A DNA stretch of 64,000 nt from Bipolaris cookei (GCA_002286855.1 NRSV01000096.1:1-64000); one strand, 5' to 3'; positions 11,440-22,147 are shown, numbered from the stretch's first letter. The notes: generated by a model from the sequence alone, not told the origin. Translations and numbers: made by a program.

Positions 11440-12321
11440 ATGGCACCTGATCTCTCCCAAAACAAAGCTGTAAAGCTTGTTGCACACGCCGCAGCAAACA
11501 AATACGCCATCTGCGCAACATGCGTCTACAACGTTGAAGGAATCCTCGCATCTGTTCGCGCTGCAGAAGCCAAGCGCGCTCCCCTCATTATCCAGCTCTT
11601 TCCATGGGCGGTACAATACGCCGATGCCATTCTTGTCCATGCCGCCCGTGAAGCAGCAGACAACGCCAGTGTGCCCATTGCGCTCCACATGGACCACGCC
11701 CAAACACCCGAGATTGTAAAGAAGGCTGCAGATATCAAGAACGGCTTCGACGGAATCATGGTCGACATGAGCCATTACGACGACAACCTGGAAAGGACAA
11801 AAGAACTAGTCCGCTACTGTAACGAGCGCGGCATCATCACCGAAGCAGAGCCCGGCCGTATCGACGGCGGCGAAGACGGCGTAGGCGACCTGAGCGAAAT
11901 GGGCCTCGAAGCCATCCTCACCACGCCCGAGCAAGCAGAAGAATTCGTCGCAACAGGCATCAACTGGCTGGCCCCCGCCTTCGGCAACGTCCACGGTAAA
12001 TACGGCCCGAAAGGCCCACAACTCGACTACGAGCGCCTCAAGCGTGTCCACGCTCAAGTCGGCGACCGCGTCAGCCTTGTGCTGCACGGCGCGGGCAAAG
12101 AGTATTTTCAGGAGAAGCTGCTGCGCGAGTGCATTGACTGCGGTATTGCAAAAATGAATATTAATGATGGGTTTAATGATGATTATCTCGAGGTTATGAG
12201 GGAACATGCGACGAATACCCCGCTTACGGGCTTGATTGAGAAGTCGACGGATTCCATGCAGAAGAGTATTGAGCAGTATATTGTTTGGATGGGGGGTGAG
12301 GGTATGGCGGATAAAATGTGA
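11440..12321 (+). CDS. Class II ketose-bisphosphate aldolase (bacterial TBP/FBP aldolase-like)
   Basis: A single-exon zinc aldolase of 293 aa. The family splits fructose- or tagatose-1,6-bisphosphate to dihydroxyacetone phosphate and glyceraldehyde 3-phosphate. Family motifs are present: HMDHAQ (D85, H86), NVHGKYG (H185), LVLHGAGKE (H216) and KMNINDG (about 239-243). The HGAGKE block replaces the more usual HGGSG. It is shorter than the ~360-aa glycolytic Fba1 of fungi and resembles the GatY/KbaY branch. The true substrate may therefore be a tagatose- or other ketose-bisphosphate; this is inference. The ATG at 11440 (TCATCATGGC) is the first in frame. Both ends are complete. Confidence 0.85.
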   Translation: MAPDLSQNKAVKLVAHAAANKYAICATCVYNVEGILASVRAAEAKRAPLIIQLFPWAVQYADAILVHAAREAADNASVPIALHMDHAQTPEIVKKAADIKNGFDGIMVDMSHYDDNLERTKELVRYCNERGIITEAEPGRIDGGEDGVGDLSEMGLEAILTTPEQAEEFVATGINWLAPAFGNVHGKYGPKGPQLDYERLKRVHAQVGDRVSLVLHGAGKEYFQEKLLRECIDCGIAKMNINDGFNDDYLEVMREHATNTPLTGLIEKSTDSMQKSIEQYIVWMGGEGMADKM

Positions 12322-13017
12322 AATTTCGGAAAATTTGGAGAATTAGGAGGGAGGCGTATATAGACAGGAATGGGGAATGAAAAATAATTAACGTTGATGA
12401 GTTGAATATCTTCTTTTTTGGTCTTTTGAATGTCCAAGCGTGATGATGAGGAAAGAGCAAATTATTGCTAGAGTGAAATCGTGACTTAGTATTTATGCTG
12501 ATCCTAATGTCAAATTTTTATAATCATCTTGATTACCTTTTTGATGAATCAACCATGTAATCAAGTTCATCATGCTGAACTATACTTTGGCAGTTTTTAC
12601 CCTTTCTATTTCAAAAGAGTATTTTGTAATGTACCCTGAACTGCTCACTATGACCGCGGTATCAGCATTCATTGTTAGAAAAGTCCTGACAAGAAAAGTG
12701 AGTATTGGTACAACCACGAGCAGGGCCAAACGCTGGAGACATTGCATCCGTGAATCCTACTCGATGCCGAACTTGGAGATATGTATTGTTTCTTTAATTG
12801 AATGAGAATATATTACATTGCCTTGTTCATTTATTCTCAAGAGTTGCAAGCATAAATGCATCGGGTAGTACAAGTTTTCAAGTTTAACCCGCTTATCGCG
12901 TCGACGAGACGGTATGATGCTGAAATTATAGTAAAGCTGGCATAGGACGTGATGTAACATTACTGGGTTTTTTGGATTATTTTGCCTGAATTGCTGATGT
13001 TTAATGACAAATTAAAA
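12322..13017. other. AT-rich gene-free stretch before the LINE
   Basis: About 700 bases, AT-rich. An imperfect inverted repeat sits near 12520-12575 (ATCATCTTGATTAC against GTAATCAAGTTCATCAT). A 77-codon open frame at 12572-12805 has no domain, no conserved composition and no clear context, so I do not call it a gene. Confidence 0.4.
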
Positions 13018-15150
13018 CCTCGAAGAGGGGCACCTCCCCCCACAGCTAAAAGAGTCAACCACGGCAGTCCCAAGAAAAGACAAGAAGAAGGATTATTCAC
13101 TTCCTGGGAGCTATTGACCCATCGCGCTTGAGAATAAACTGGCTAAGCTGGTGGAGAAGATTGTTGCAGAAGAGATCACGAGGGAAATGGAGGAAAGGGG
13201 GCTACTACCATAGAACCAGATGGGGGCGAGGAAAAATCGGTCAACCCTTTCAGCACTCGAGCTTCTGATCGGAAGCATTGAAACCACATGGGTGGCTGGA
13301 CGATCAGTGGTCCCAGTACTAGCTCTAGACTTGGCAGGGGCCTTCGACAACGTTTCACACGAAAAACTACTCTGGACGCTGAAAGGGAAAGGATACCCAG
13401 AATAGGTCACCAAATTTGTCAAATCATTTCTTCAGGATCGCAGAACGAAACTAAGCTTCGAAGACTACGAGAGTGAGTAGATAGGAACAAATACTAGCAT
13501 CCCCCAGGAATCAACAATCTCCCTAATCCTATTCCTATTCTTTACCTCTGAGCTTTTTGAGGAGCTTAGCGAAGTAAAGGACGACTGCCTGGGATTTTGA
13601 TTTGTGGAAGACACCAGCATCGTCGCCTGGGGACTAACAGCTGTAGACAACTGCCGAAGACTCTCGAAAGCTCATGACAAGTGCATAGCGTAGGCAAGAA
13701 GATATGGGGCCAAGTTCGCAACAGAAAGGTACCAGCTAATCCACTTTACGAAGAAAAGGAACACGTCAGAAGACCTTAAATCAACAATCATTATTGACGG
13801 CAAAGACACAGAGCTGGTCACCTCACTGCGAGTCCTGGGGGTATGGCTATACAAATACCTGTCATGGAAGGACCAGGTCAAGCGGGCGGCGACTAAGGGA
13901 AAGGTAGCCTACCAGGCGATGACCCGCGTCATGAACTCGAGGTGGGGCCCCTCACCGGAGAAATCAAGACTCCTGTACACAGCCGTGGTAAGACCAATCA
14001 TTACATATGGAGTCCAAGCTTGGGGCGCGTCAGTGGAGTGTGGAACAACACCAGGATCTATGCACAAGCCATTAGTAGCCACTTAAAATAGGTGCATCCG
14101 TAGAACTATGGGCGCCTACAAGAGGGCACCTACAGCGGCGGTAGAAAGAGAAAGTGGAACATCACCTCTAGATATCTACATACGCACCCTCCTGGTCCAA
14201 AGGGCTGTCACGAGCGCTCTCAACACAAGGTTATAGACGAGATCAGAAAGAGACCCCAAGACGTGTGGACAGCGGCCAGGCAAGTCATGAGAGCGAGAAA
14301 GCGCGGGCGCCCTACACCAGTCGTAATCCAACCGGGCATACCAATTGACAAAATGCGGGCTATTGGGGAACAGATAATAGGTGACCAGAGGACCAAGAGA
14401 CAACCCAGACCCAAGAGGGGCCGACAAGTCCAAGCAAAGAATCTAGCTAGCGAAATCAACCAGGCAATGGCCAAATTGCGGCGAGAAAGATGGGAAAGGG
14501 AAGCCTCCAAACCTCTGCGAAGGGCACCCACCTGGGAAGGGGACTGGGACTTCCAACTCACCTCCCTATACAGAAACGTCCCCAAACATGTAGCAACAGT
14601 TGTCTTCCTCCTACGCATGGAGGTGCTAGGCCTGAAGGACTGGCTCTCACACATTTGGGGTCCCAGGAGTCTCCCCAACATGCTCATGCGGCGGACCCAG
14701 ACAAACGCTACAACACATCCTAGCGTTCTTCCTTGACCAGAGCGGAGCAAGAACCTGCCTCCCCCAAAGGGCGGGCTCAACCAGGATTGAGAACCTATTG
14801 CAAGAAAAAGACAAAGCTATAGAGGCCGGTCACTGGCTGTTTGACACCGGGCTTCTCGAACAATTCCAAGTAGCGAAGGAGATCGAAAGTATTAACATGG
14901 AGGGGTGGGCTCCGTTCCAACTAACCCACTGAAAACCAAAAGCCTCGTCTTTTGCTTCCCTCACGGAGGGCAACACTGGCAAGAAAGGAGGAGCTGGAGA
15001 AGGAAAGGGATGAAAAGTACTGACTAAGGCAGGGGTGTTAAGAGGGACCCCTTCAGGTCTGCTTTGCGTTTAAACTGCTATTTCTAGTGTTCATAGACAC
15101 TCATTAGACCCAGGCGGCACTATAAATTGATTATTATTATTACTATTAAT
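13018..15150 (+). mobile_element. 5'-truncated, RIP-like LINE (Tad1/I-type non-LTR retrotransposon)
   Basis: Conceptual translation shows a reverse transcriptase: PGSY*PIALENKLAK (about 13105-13150), ALDLAGAFDNVSHEKL (about 13319-13366) and a degraded catalytic box FVEDTS at about 13600 where F/Y-x-D-D is expected. It then shows TAVVRPIITYGVQAWG (about 13980-14030). A C-x-C-x7-H zinc motif (CSCGGPRQTLQHIL) follows at about 14683-14724. The frame carries at least seven stops, mostly TAG or TGA where CAG or CGA is expected, plus frameshifts near 14230 and 14680. The 3' end is ATT-rich (15126-15150), as in many fungal LINEs. The first part of ORF2, including the endonuclease, and all of ORF1 are missing. 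The element cannot be active. Confidence 0.82.
15126..15150 (+). repeat. ATT-type simple repeat tail of the LINE
   Basis: The element ends in TTGATTATTATTATTACTATTAA just after a CACTCATTAGACCCAGG block. Short 3' tandem repeats in place of poly(A) are common for fungal non-LTR elements. It marks the likely 3' boundary. Confidence 0.55.
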
Positions 15151-15927
15151 AACAAATCACGAATAAGATTAAAGTTTTTCTTGTTGCAAAGGTCGTTTTG
15201 TGCGTGTTTTTTGTGAGTGCACATGTTTCTTACACAAAGTGTAAGAGGATCAGGTGGACATGATGTTGGGGTGTTGAACTTTGAGTGCATAAAGAAATAA
15301 TGATTTATTTTTCTTCTTCTCGATAATGACCAAGCATTCAAATCAGGATTATAGAAGCCGACCTGTGTCTAGGGTAGACTAGCTGGAATCATGGGAAATC
15401 ATGTATAGAAAACTATTTTGCATTTAGAGGCTCGACGTAGATGAATCAAGGCTGCACATCTGAGTAGTGAGGAAGAATTTCAGAGTACCGGTAACTGAAG
15501 CGGCTCTGTTTGATGGCTTCAGGCTTGCTGCTGTGAGCAGTATTCACAACTCTGACAATGGTGACGTGAAGCACAAACCAGCTGCTATCCTTTGCAATGC
15601 GGCGAAACTGAAGACGGCACACTTGTCAGGCTTAGTTGACATCGCTACTTCGTTGTGACCAACGTCATGTAACACCCGGCTACACAAGGTTTCCCGCTAC
15701 GCAGGGACGGCTAGACGGTACTCCTATCGATACGCGCATATCCCTGTACTGTAATCTCCGCCCCAAAAATACTGGCCCAAAACTTCCCGCTCTACCCCTC
15801 GAAGCCGCGCCCATACCCTGCTCCTCGTGTCGCAAGCCCTTGGTGACTCTTATACACCCCTTTGAACGTTCGTTGCCTGGAGACGCTGTTTATACACCAA
15901 TTGCACAAAACAGAAAACATTGCGACA
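15151..15927. other. Gene-free stretch after the LINE
   Basis: About 780 bases. It probably includes the promoter of the next gene. Small open frames (for example 15467-15658) have no recognisable features and start without a good context. Nothing else is seen. Confidence 0.4.
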
Positions 15928-16692
15928 ATGTCGTTGACAAACACCACCATCGAACCACCAGCAGTTAAAAAGCGCGGACGCCCCAAGAAAGTCGCAGCCG
16001 AAGATGCAGGGGAAACAATAGTCGTAGAAGCGAAGAAAACGCCGGCTGTAAAAAAAGCGACTACAAAGTCTGTAGTACCCAAGGGCAAACTTGTCGCGCC
16101 AGAGAAGGACAATAAGACAATTACGAAGAAGAATGCGCCGAAACATCCCACGCCCGTTACACCAGCAACAAGCAAGATACTCGAGTCTGTACGCGCAAAG
16201 GGGACACTGAACAAGACTTTACCCACCAAAACAGCCATCATAGAGAACAGGAATAGCGGTACTCCTCCAGCAACCAAATCCGCAACAGCAACAACAGTAC
16301 AAGCACCACCCGTCTCACCACCACCACAACCCAAACCCCCTCGCACCCACCCTACACCAACAACCATCCCCCTCCCGCAAAAACCCCTCCCCGCCCCGTC
16401 CCCTATCTCCTCCACCTCCCATAAAACATCCCCTCGCAGCCCCGTGCTCCCACCAAACCCCTACCCATCCACCCCTCGCCGCATCCCCCCCGCGCTCTCC
16501 CAACACACGCGCGTCATCGAGCCCACACCCGATATACGACTACCGCCTAAGTACAAGCCCGCGGCGCGCCGGGTCACGGCGATTATAGTTAGTTTACCGA
16601 TTGTGCTGGTATTTGGATATGAATTGCTTGAAAGGTGGAGGGGGAAAAAGGAGGTTAAGGTGAAGTTTGGGGGAGATAGAGGGGGGTTGTAG
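15928..16692 (+). CDS. Hypothetical basic, Pro/Thr-rich protein with AT-hook-like motif and C-terminal membrane segment
   Basis: A single exon of 254 aa from the ATG at 15928 (GCGACAATGTC). Residues 14-22 read KKRGRPKKV, an AT-hook-like core. Residues about 25-210 are disordered and rich in Lys, Ala, Thr and Pro. About residues 218-236 (VTAIIVSLPIVLVFGYELL) form a single hydrophobic segment, followed by a short basic tail (ERWRGKKEVKVK). The conserved-looking part is the last 45 residues, starting IRLPPKYKPAARR. This could be a tail-anchored protein of a nuclear, ER or mitochondrial membrane; function unknown. A pogo-like transposon lies only about 100 bases downstream, so its 3' untranslated region may be affected. 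Confidence 0.6.
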   Translation: MSLTNTTIEPPAVKKRGRPKKVAAEDAGETIVVEAKKTPAVKKATTKSVVPKGKLVAPEKDNKTITKKNAPKHPTPVTPATSKILESVRAKGTLNKTLPTKTAIIENRNSGTPPATKSATATTVQAPPVSPPPQPKPPRTHPTPTTIPLPQKPLPAPSPISSTSHKTSPRSPVLPPNPYPSTPRRIPPALSQHTRVIEPTPDIRLPPKYKPAARRVTAIIVSLPIVLVFGYELLERWRGKKEVKVKFGGDRGGL

Positions 16693-17061
16693 AGAGAGAG
16701 AGGATGGGGGGAAGGGGGGTTAACATATGAATAATGTTATATACAAATGGGCATGACTGTGGGCGGAGAAAATGGAATGAGAGGGTATAACGTAAAGCAC
16801 CACCGAGCCGGACACACCACCGAGCCGGACACTTTTTCTTGGCATCGCGAACATCACTTGCAAAGTAACATGTCCCAACTACGTAAAGATACATTAACTC
16901 AGAGAGAAGGCAGAATTACTCTTGCTATTCAGGCCTATCGTACGGGCCAGTTTAAGAGCATTCGACGCGCTGCTGCTGTCTACAACGTTCCTTTTCAGCG
17001 GCTTTCTGATCGGCTTAACAAAATCACTTTTCGACCCCAGATATCTCCAAACTGCCGCAAA

Positions 17062-17148
17062 CTAACTATAATTGAAGAGCAAACAATTGTACGATATATT
17101 CTTGATCTAGACTCACGAGGATTTGCTCCCCGACTGTGTGAGGTAGCG
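17062..17148 (+). repeat. 87-bp duplicated transposase segment (left copy)
   Basis: Bases 17062-17148 are identical to 17631-17717. Transposons do not make target duplications of this length. Together with the adjacent N, the likely cause is contig ends that overlap on either side of an incompletely assembled insertion. Confidence 0.9.
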
Positions 17149-17149
17149 N
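17149..17149. other. Single unresolved base N
   Basis: This is the only ambiguous base I noticed. It sits exactly where the transposase match of copy A stops and unrelated sequence begins, so it probably marks a collapsed or unsized assembly gap rather than one uncertain nucleotide. Confidence 0.85.
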
Positions 17150-17239
17150 TATATGGTGGTCTAAGTCAGGATATCTAGAGTCTCTGATGAATAGACGCGT
17201 GATCCGGGCTCATAACCTGTCAAAGTGTAGGGTGCTGCT

Positions 17240-17630
17240 TGTTCTACTATCGACTCAGAGGTAGAGGTCTCTGCCTTCTACTTGTCCGTAGTAGACTCAG
17301 AGCCAGCTTGATCGAGAGATTCTAGAGAGAGAAGATATGTGCTAGGGAAGAAACACTAATTGATTGATCGTTGGTAGTGTGAATTGATCTTATGTGAAGT
17401 GCTCTGTCTTCTATCTACTTGCTATCCTACTACTATATATATTAGCTAGAATAGATTCTAGAAGAGTCTATCTAGTAGTAGCTTGCGTAATCTATAGCGC
17501 CATAGATAGATGTCTATTGATCGATTATAGTCTTGATAGATCGACTATAGACTTGATTGATCGCAGAGTCCGGGTGTGGACTGCGCATCCGGATTCTGTA
17601 GTAGAATAGCTGAGTAGCTTATCTACAACA
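17240..17630 (+). mobile_element. LTR-like segment (TGTT...AACA) inside transposon copy A
   Basis: The segment begins TGTTCTAC and ends CTACAACA, the termini typical of Copia-type LTRs, and is 391 bp long. It has a strong TATA-like run (CTATATATATTA, about 17433-17444). Its 3' edge lies exactly at the transposase target CTAAC, which would fit a 5-bp target duplication. Bases 17150-17239 before it could be the 3' internal end of the same element, but no coding similarity is recognised there. The 5' portion of the putative element is missing at the N. The boundary choice is inference. Confidence 0.5.
17564..17598. repeat. Imperfect hairpin related to that at 1518-1553
   Basis: Arms CAGAGTCCGGGTGTG (17564-17578) and CGCATCCGGATTCTG (17584-17598) pair with a few mismatches. 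The right arm shares CCGGATTCTGT with the hairpin near the start of the window. It lies close to the 3' end of the LTR-like segment and may act in RNA 3'-end formation or packaging; this is inference. Confidence 0.6.
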
Positions 17631-19209
17631 CTAACTATAATTGAAGAGCAAACAATTGTACGATATATTCTTGATCTAGACTCACGAGGATTTGCTCCCC
17701 GACTGTGTGAGGTAGCGGATATGGCAGAGAAACTACTGCGCGTACGAGATGGCCAACCTTTGGTCAAGAACTGGGCAGAGCGATTTGTATCGCGTTCCGA
17801 CGAGCTTAAAACAGCTTTCAATCGAGCAAAGGACCGCCAGAGAATACAGCAGGAAGATCCAGAGGTTATTAACGCGTGGTTTGAGCTTGTACGAGAGACA
17901 ATTGAGAAGTATGGAGTACATTCTGACGACATCCATAACTTTGACGAGACTGGCTTTCAGATGGGCGTGATTGGCTCAATGAAGGTAGTTACAGGCGCAG
18001 AGCGTCGTACGAGGCCTACTTTGACGCAGCCAGGCAATCGTGAGTGGGTTACAGTTATTCAGAGCATCTGCGCTGCGGGGTATGCTACTCCGCCATTCAT
18101 TATCTACAAGGGACGCGTCCATATCTCTGCTTGGTACGAAGAAGTAGATATACCGTACGATTGGAAGCTCTCAGTATCACAGAACGGCTGGACAAATAAC
18201 GCGCTTGGTCTTGAGTGGTTAAAGCACTTTGACGAGCATACAAAGACGCGTCAGGCGGGGTCGTACAGGCTACTTATTCTTGACGGCCATGAGAGCCACC
18301 TAAACCAAGAATTTAAGGACTACTGTCTTGAACAGAAGATTCTTACTCTTTGTATGCCTGCTCATTCATCGCATATACTTCAGCCGCTTGACGTTGTCTG
18401 CTTTTCGCCTCTTAAGCAGAAGTACTCCCAACGCGTACGAGACTTGGCACGCCACCACGTCTGGCATATTGATAAAGAACGCTTCCTGCCAGCCTTTCGA
18501 GACGCGTTTCGCGACGTATTTACGTTCGATAACTGCAAAAAAGCCTTTAAGGCAGCAGGGCTAGTTCCTATTAACGCGCAGAGAGTCATTGATCGTCTTG
18601 ACGTACGCCTTTGTACCCCACCACAAGAAGCTCAGCTAGAAACACCCTGGGAGTCTAAAACCCCTAGCAATTCGTACGAATTTGGATCACAGTCGAAGCT
18701 TGTGAGAGATCCTTTCGTACGATCACCAACTGCTGCACAAGAAGGCTTCTCAAAGCTTATTAAAGGAGCTGAGGAGATGCTACATGAGAATGTGCTTATG
18801 AAGGCCCGCATACGAGAGCTTGAAGAGCAATTAGCTGAGGTAACAAAGCGCCGAGGGCGTAAAAGAAAGCGAATTCAGACAGGCGGGACACTAGACTTTG
18901 GTGCAGGAGCATCGCAGGCAGCTGAAAATGCTGCTACTGGTCGTACGGCATCAAAGAAGGCGCGTGGTGGGGGTAGTCAAGAAAAGGCTCTACCAGGTCA
19001 ACGGCACTGTGGAACCTGTGGGAGAGTGGGCCATAACGCCCGTACGTGCCAAAAAGATGTAGAAGAAGATTCTCTATCAGATACAAGTGAGTTGTATAAC
19101 GCATCTATAGCTAGTGTAGAGTAATTCGAGTTTTCGTACATGAAGTTCGTGATGCCAAGAAAAAGTGTCCGGCTCGGTGGTGTGTCCGGCTCGGTGGTGC
19201 TTTACGTTA

Positions 19210-19556
19210 TATTAAATCTCTACTAATGTGTTTGTGTGTTCTTTCTCTGATATATGCTCTTCCTCACTACGAACTGTGTGTCCATCTATCCTCAAATAGA
19301 CGATAATATCTTCTTTACTGACTCTGCTTCTACCGCCTTTCACAAAAGAAATAATAGGTGAATGTTGTATACTATCTACCACTCTGTATCCTCAAAAAAA
19401 AACCAGCACGCTCGCCTGAAATTGTAGGGACACGCAGGAGCACATATGAAAGAACGAGGGCGAATTGGTAGGTGAATGGGATGAAGATACGGACACAAGA
19501 CTAGCTTGTAGTCCTACGAATCTACAAAAGAAAATGTAAAGTCTATACAGGTTCGA
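19210..19556. other. Gene-free spacer between the transposon and the lipase gene
   Basis: About 350 bases, no gene seen. The right part is presumably the 3' untranslated region of the minus-strand lipase gene. Confidence 0.45.
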
Positions 19557-22147
19557 TTACATGCAACTCTTCTTCCGCATCAGCATACCCCTCGTGCCCG
19601 AGTGATCAAGCGACAAGCCAGATGCACTGTTGCGTCTACTACCCGGGCGGCTGGGCGCCGGTGACGGCGTGGGCCAGACAAACTCCTGCTCAAACTGTGG
19701 TGGACCAACACTGACGTCGGGGGTAGCTGGCCCAGGAGGATGGAATAGGCACTTGTAGCGTAGTTCGGGTGAGCTTGGTGCGTTGCCCACTATGGACTGC
19801 GAGGTCGCTGATGTCATTGTGAGATAAAGCAACCTGTCCGTGCGGCGGCGAAGTGGGCTGGTATTGACGGGCGGTGATGGTGTAGGTTGGGAAATGGGCT
19901 GCGGGGCAGGTCGCATCATGGCTTGGGGTGTGGAAGGCCATAGAGTAGGGCCTTGGAAATTGGGTGATGTGGGTGGCGAAGGTGATGAGATGCCATCTGT
20001 AAAGTCTGAGTCGGGGTCTGCGAAATAGTCTTGGTCAGAAGTATCGTTAATTGACGATGCTGGCTCCAATTGGATCGCATCAATATTTAGGCCGTGGGGT
20101 TGATAGCGGGTTGCGTCATTAATCTTTTTCGAGGCGGATAAGGGCTGCAGTGATGCTTTCAACTGCGTGCGAGAAAGGAATGGTGTAGTAGGTGCTGACT
20201 TCCCAAGTACAGGGCTGGGAGGGCTCGTCCTCAGTTGGAAGCGCGCTGATTTGTGTGTAGACCTCGCTCGCTTTCTTTGGGAAATGTCAGTGTCTTGAGA
20301 ATTGGTGCGTCTGATCTGGACTTCGGTGGGTGTGGAGGGGAATACAAGTCGCCCCTTCAATTGCTGTATTGTATCGTCCAAAGCGAGCTCAATAGCGACA
20401 TGGTTCTGTATGCGTGAAAGCTTTGGCCAAGTAGCACGTTGTCCAGTCAGCATACATCCAATCATGTACTCGGTTGTCGGGTTGCTCAACACCCTAGGAA
20501 AGTCGGCATAATGGATCTTGGGAAATATATTAATGTCTCCGGAATACCGCTGGCTAAGGATCGATTTGACTTTGGTGGCAAGGTTTGGGAAAACCCCAGT
20601 ATCTGCCATCTGCTGCAGGCGATGCATGACCTCTCCTTTGCACAGACTGGCGGAAAGGCTTAGCCAGCTAGGACCGGCGTCAATGTCATGTTGAGCCTCG
20701 ATAGGAACTAGCTCCTCCTCCTTCTCCAAAAAAGGGACGACGTGTGGATTGACTTGAGAGACAATGAAGTGGTTGACATTGAACATTTCCGACAGACGCG
20801 TCATTGGCAGGTCATTGTCAACCGAGCCGTCGATCCAAGTAGCGTCAGGATTGGGGTCCCAAGGAACTTCCAGACCAGTTTTTGGGTCTTTGGCGATGAG
20901 TGAGGCTTTCTTGTAGACCAATGGGACCGAGCAAGATGTACATCTGAGCTTCATTAATATAAACATAAAATAGTGTATCCACATTACTTACACAGCTGAC
21001 CAGATCATGACATTCGGCGCCGTAATGTAATTCAACAGCCTGGGTAGCTCATAGAGCGAGGACGTTGAAACCGGTATGTTCAAGATGCGACGGGTCCGAT
21101 TGTATGCCTCTTGAAAAGTCATGTCTCCGAGCAAGCCTCGCATGACTCTGGTTAGATGCGAGATATCGAAAAGAACACCAGACTTCATCAAACGCATCGC
21201 CATACCCAGGAGACCATCAGGTTGGTCAGGGTTTTCAAACACGTTCAGGTCACCATAGCAGAATTCGTGCATGACGTCTGGTATCTCTGCATCTGTCTTG
21301 GTGCAAAGCACAGCACAGACAATGCTTCCAGCAGACGCTCCAGAAATGATGCGTGGGAGGAGACGGGCTTCCCACAGGGCCTTGACAACGCCAATGTGGT
21401 TCATGCCCAAAGTGCCACCTCCCGACAGAAGCAATGCACTTCGGCCGAAGGATTGACGCGTCTGCAGGAGCTGGTCGACCAGTCGTCGTGGCTCGACAGA
21501 ACACTGGTCTCCTTGCTTTTCTGACACGCTCAACAAGGCAGCCAAAGTTTGTTGTGCTGACTCAATGTACCTCTCAATCAGCCGTTTGGTGCCGATATGC
21601 GAATGCCTGTACAGGCGCAGATCGCCCATATCGCCCAAGCCGCGGGTGAGGGTGGTTCGAATCAGGAACAACATCCTCTTGACGTCGCAACTCATACGCG
21701 CGTCGTCCAATTCATTTAGCCGGGCGGCAACCAGGTCGGCATTGTACTCGAGCGTCTCATCCTCGTCTTTCCAGGCCTCGTTGCCCTCTAAGATGTCGAG
21801 CTCCGTGGCAGCGGCTCTCCATTCGTCGTAGGTCTCGGCCTGTGCAGCGCAGTGTCGTTAGCATGTGATGATGGGCACCACCAATCTGAGGAACCCACGT
21901 CTTTCATGCGCAGGTACAGGACCTGTCGGCGGGCATCTTCCGCTGTACCAGCCCCCTGCTCAGGAACATTACTGTCACCTAGTGTTCCCACAAGACTGCC
22001 TACGGGGTTCCTGACAAGGTGTGCGAGGGGACCCAGGAACCCAGCATGACTCTTGCTCTTCTTCAAGAATTTCTGACCATTCTGACCTCCTCTTACGTGC
22101 AGTCGAGTGCTGCCGCCTGCAAAGATAGTGTCAGACAGCAGTGACAT
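19557..22147 (-). CDS. Patatin-domain triacylglycerol lipase (Tgl3/4/5-like)
   Basis: A lipid-droplet-type acyl hydrolase acting on triacylglycerol and lysophospholipids in the yeast family. Three exons (22147-21899, 21839-20992, 20943-19557) join in frame to about 827 aa. The patatin core shows the oxyanion loop GGGTLGMNH (about 223-231), the nucleophile elbow GASAGS (Ser252) and the dyad Asp in DGSVDNDLP (Asp404). The N-terminal DUF3336-like region (about 84-200) contains YDEWRAAATELD. The C-terminal ~250 residues are disordered, Ser/Pro-rich and a likely phosphorylation target. The ATG at 22147 is chosen as first in-frame Met; the frame stays open upstream but without another ATG. Confidence 0.88.

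Larger units (their letters stand above)
16870..19124 (+). pseudogene. Transposase of copy A, interrupted by an insertion or assembly gap
   Basis: The 5' part (16870-17148) encodes the N-terminal helix-turn-helix region identically to copy B. After an N at 17149 and about 480 bases of unrelated DNA, transposase sequence resumes at 17631. It repeats the last 87 bases and runs intact to the stop at 19122-19124. From the ATG at 17721 a 467-aa piece is open, containing the whole catalytic domain. Three amino-acid differences from copy B were seen (V/G near 109, A/V near 273, P/S in the RD(P/S)FVR block). As assembled it cannot make the full protein. Confidence 0.85.
16790..19207 (+). mobile_element. 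Pogo/Fot-like DNA transposon, copy A (interrupted)
   Basis: It has 57-bp perfect terminal inverted repeats beginning ACGTAAAGC at 16790 and ending GCTTTACGT at 19207. TA duplications flank it (16788-16789 and 19208-19209), as for Tc1/mariner-pogo elements. Each terminus contains the 17-mer CACCACCGAGCCGGACA twice in tandem. Apart from a 569-bp interruption at 17149-17717 it aligns with copy B (37834-39682). Only about seven substitutions were spotted by eye, so both copies are recent. The interruption consists of an unknown base, LTR-like DNA and a duplicated 87-bp piece of transposase sequence. Confidence 0.93.

Noticed and set aside
14263..14736. A 157-codon open frame that could be taken for a separate gene
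   Set aside because: It continues the LINE translation after a frameshift (DEIRKRPQDVW... to the zinc motif region) and lies wholly inside the element.
17149..17149. Treating the N as a simple sequencing ambiguity
   Set aside because: The sequence changes completely at this base and an exact 87-bp repeat follows, so a gap is far more likely.
21650..21668. GGTTCGAATC, a tRNA B-box-like sequence
   Set aside because: It lies inside the lipase coding sequence and no acceptor stem or A box pairs with it.
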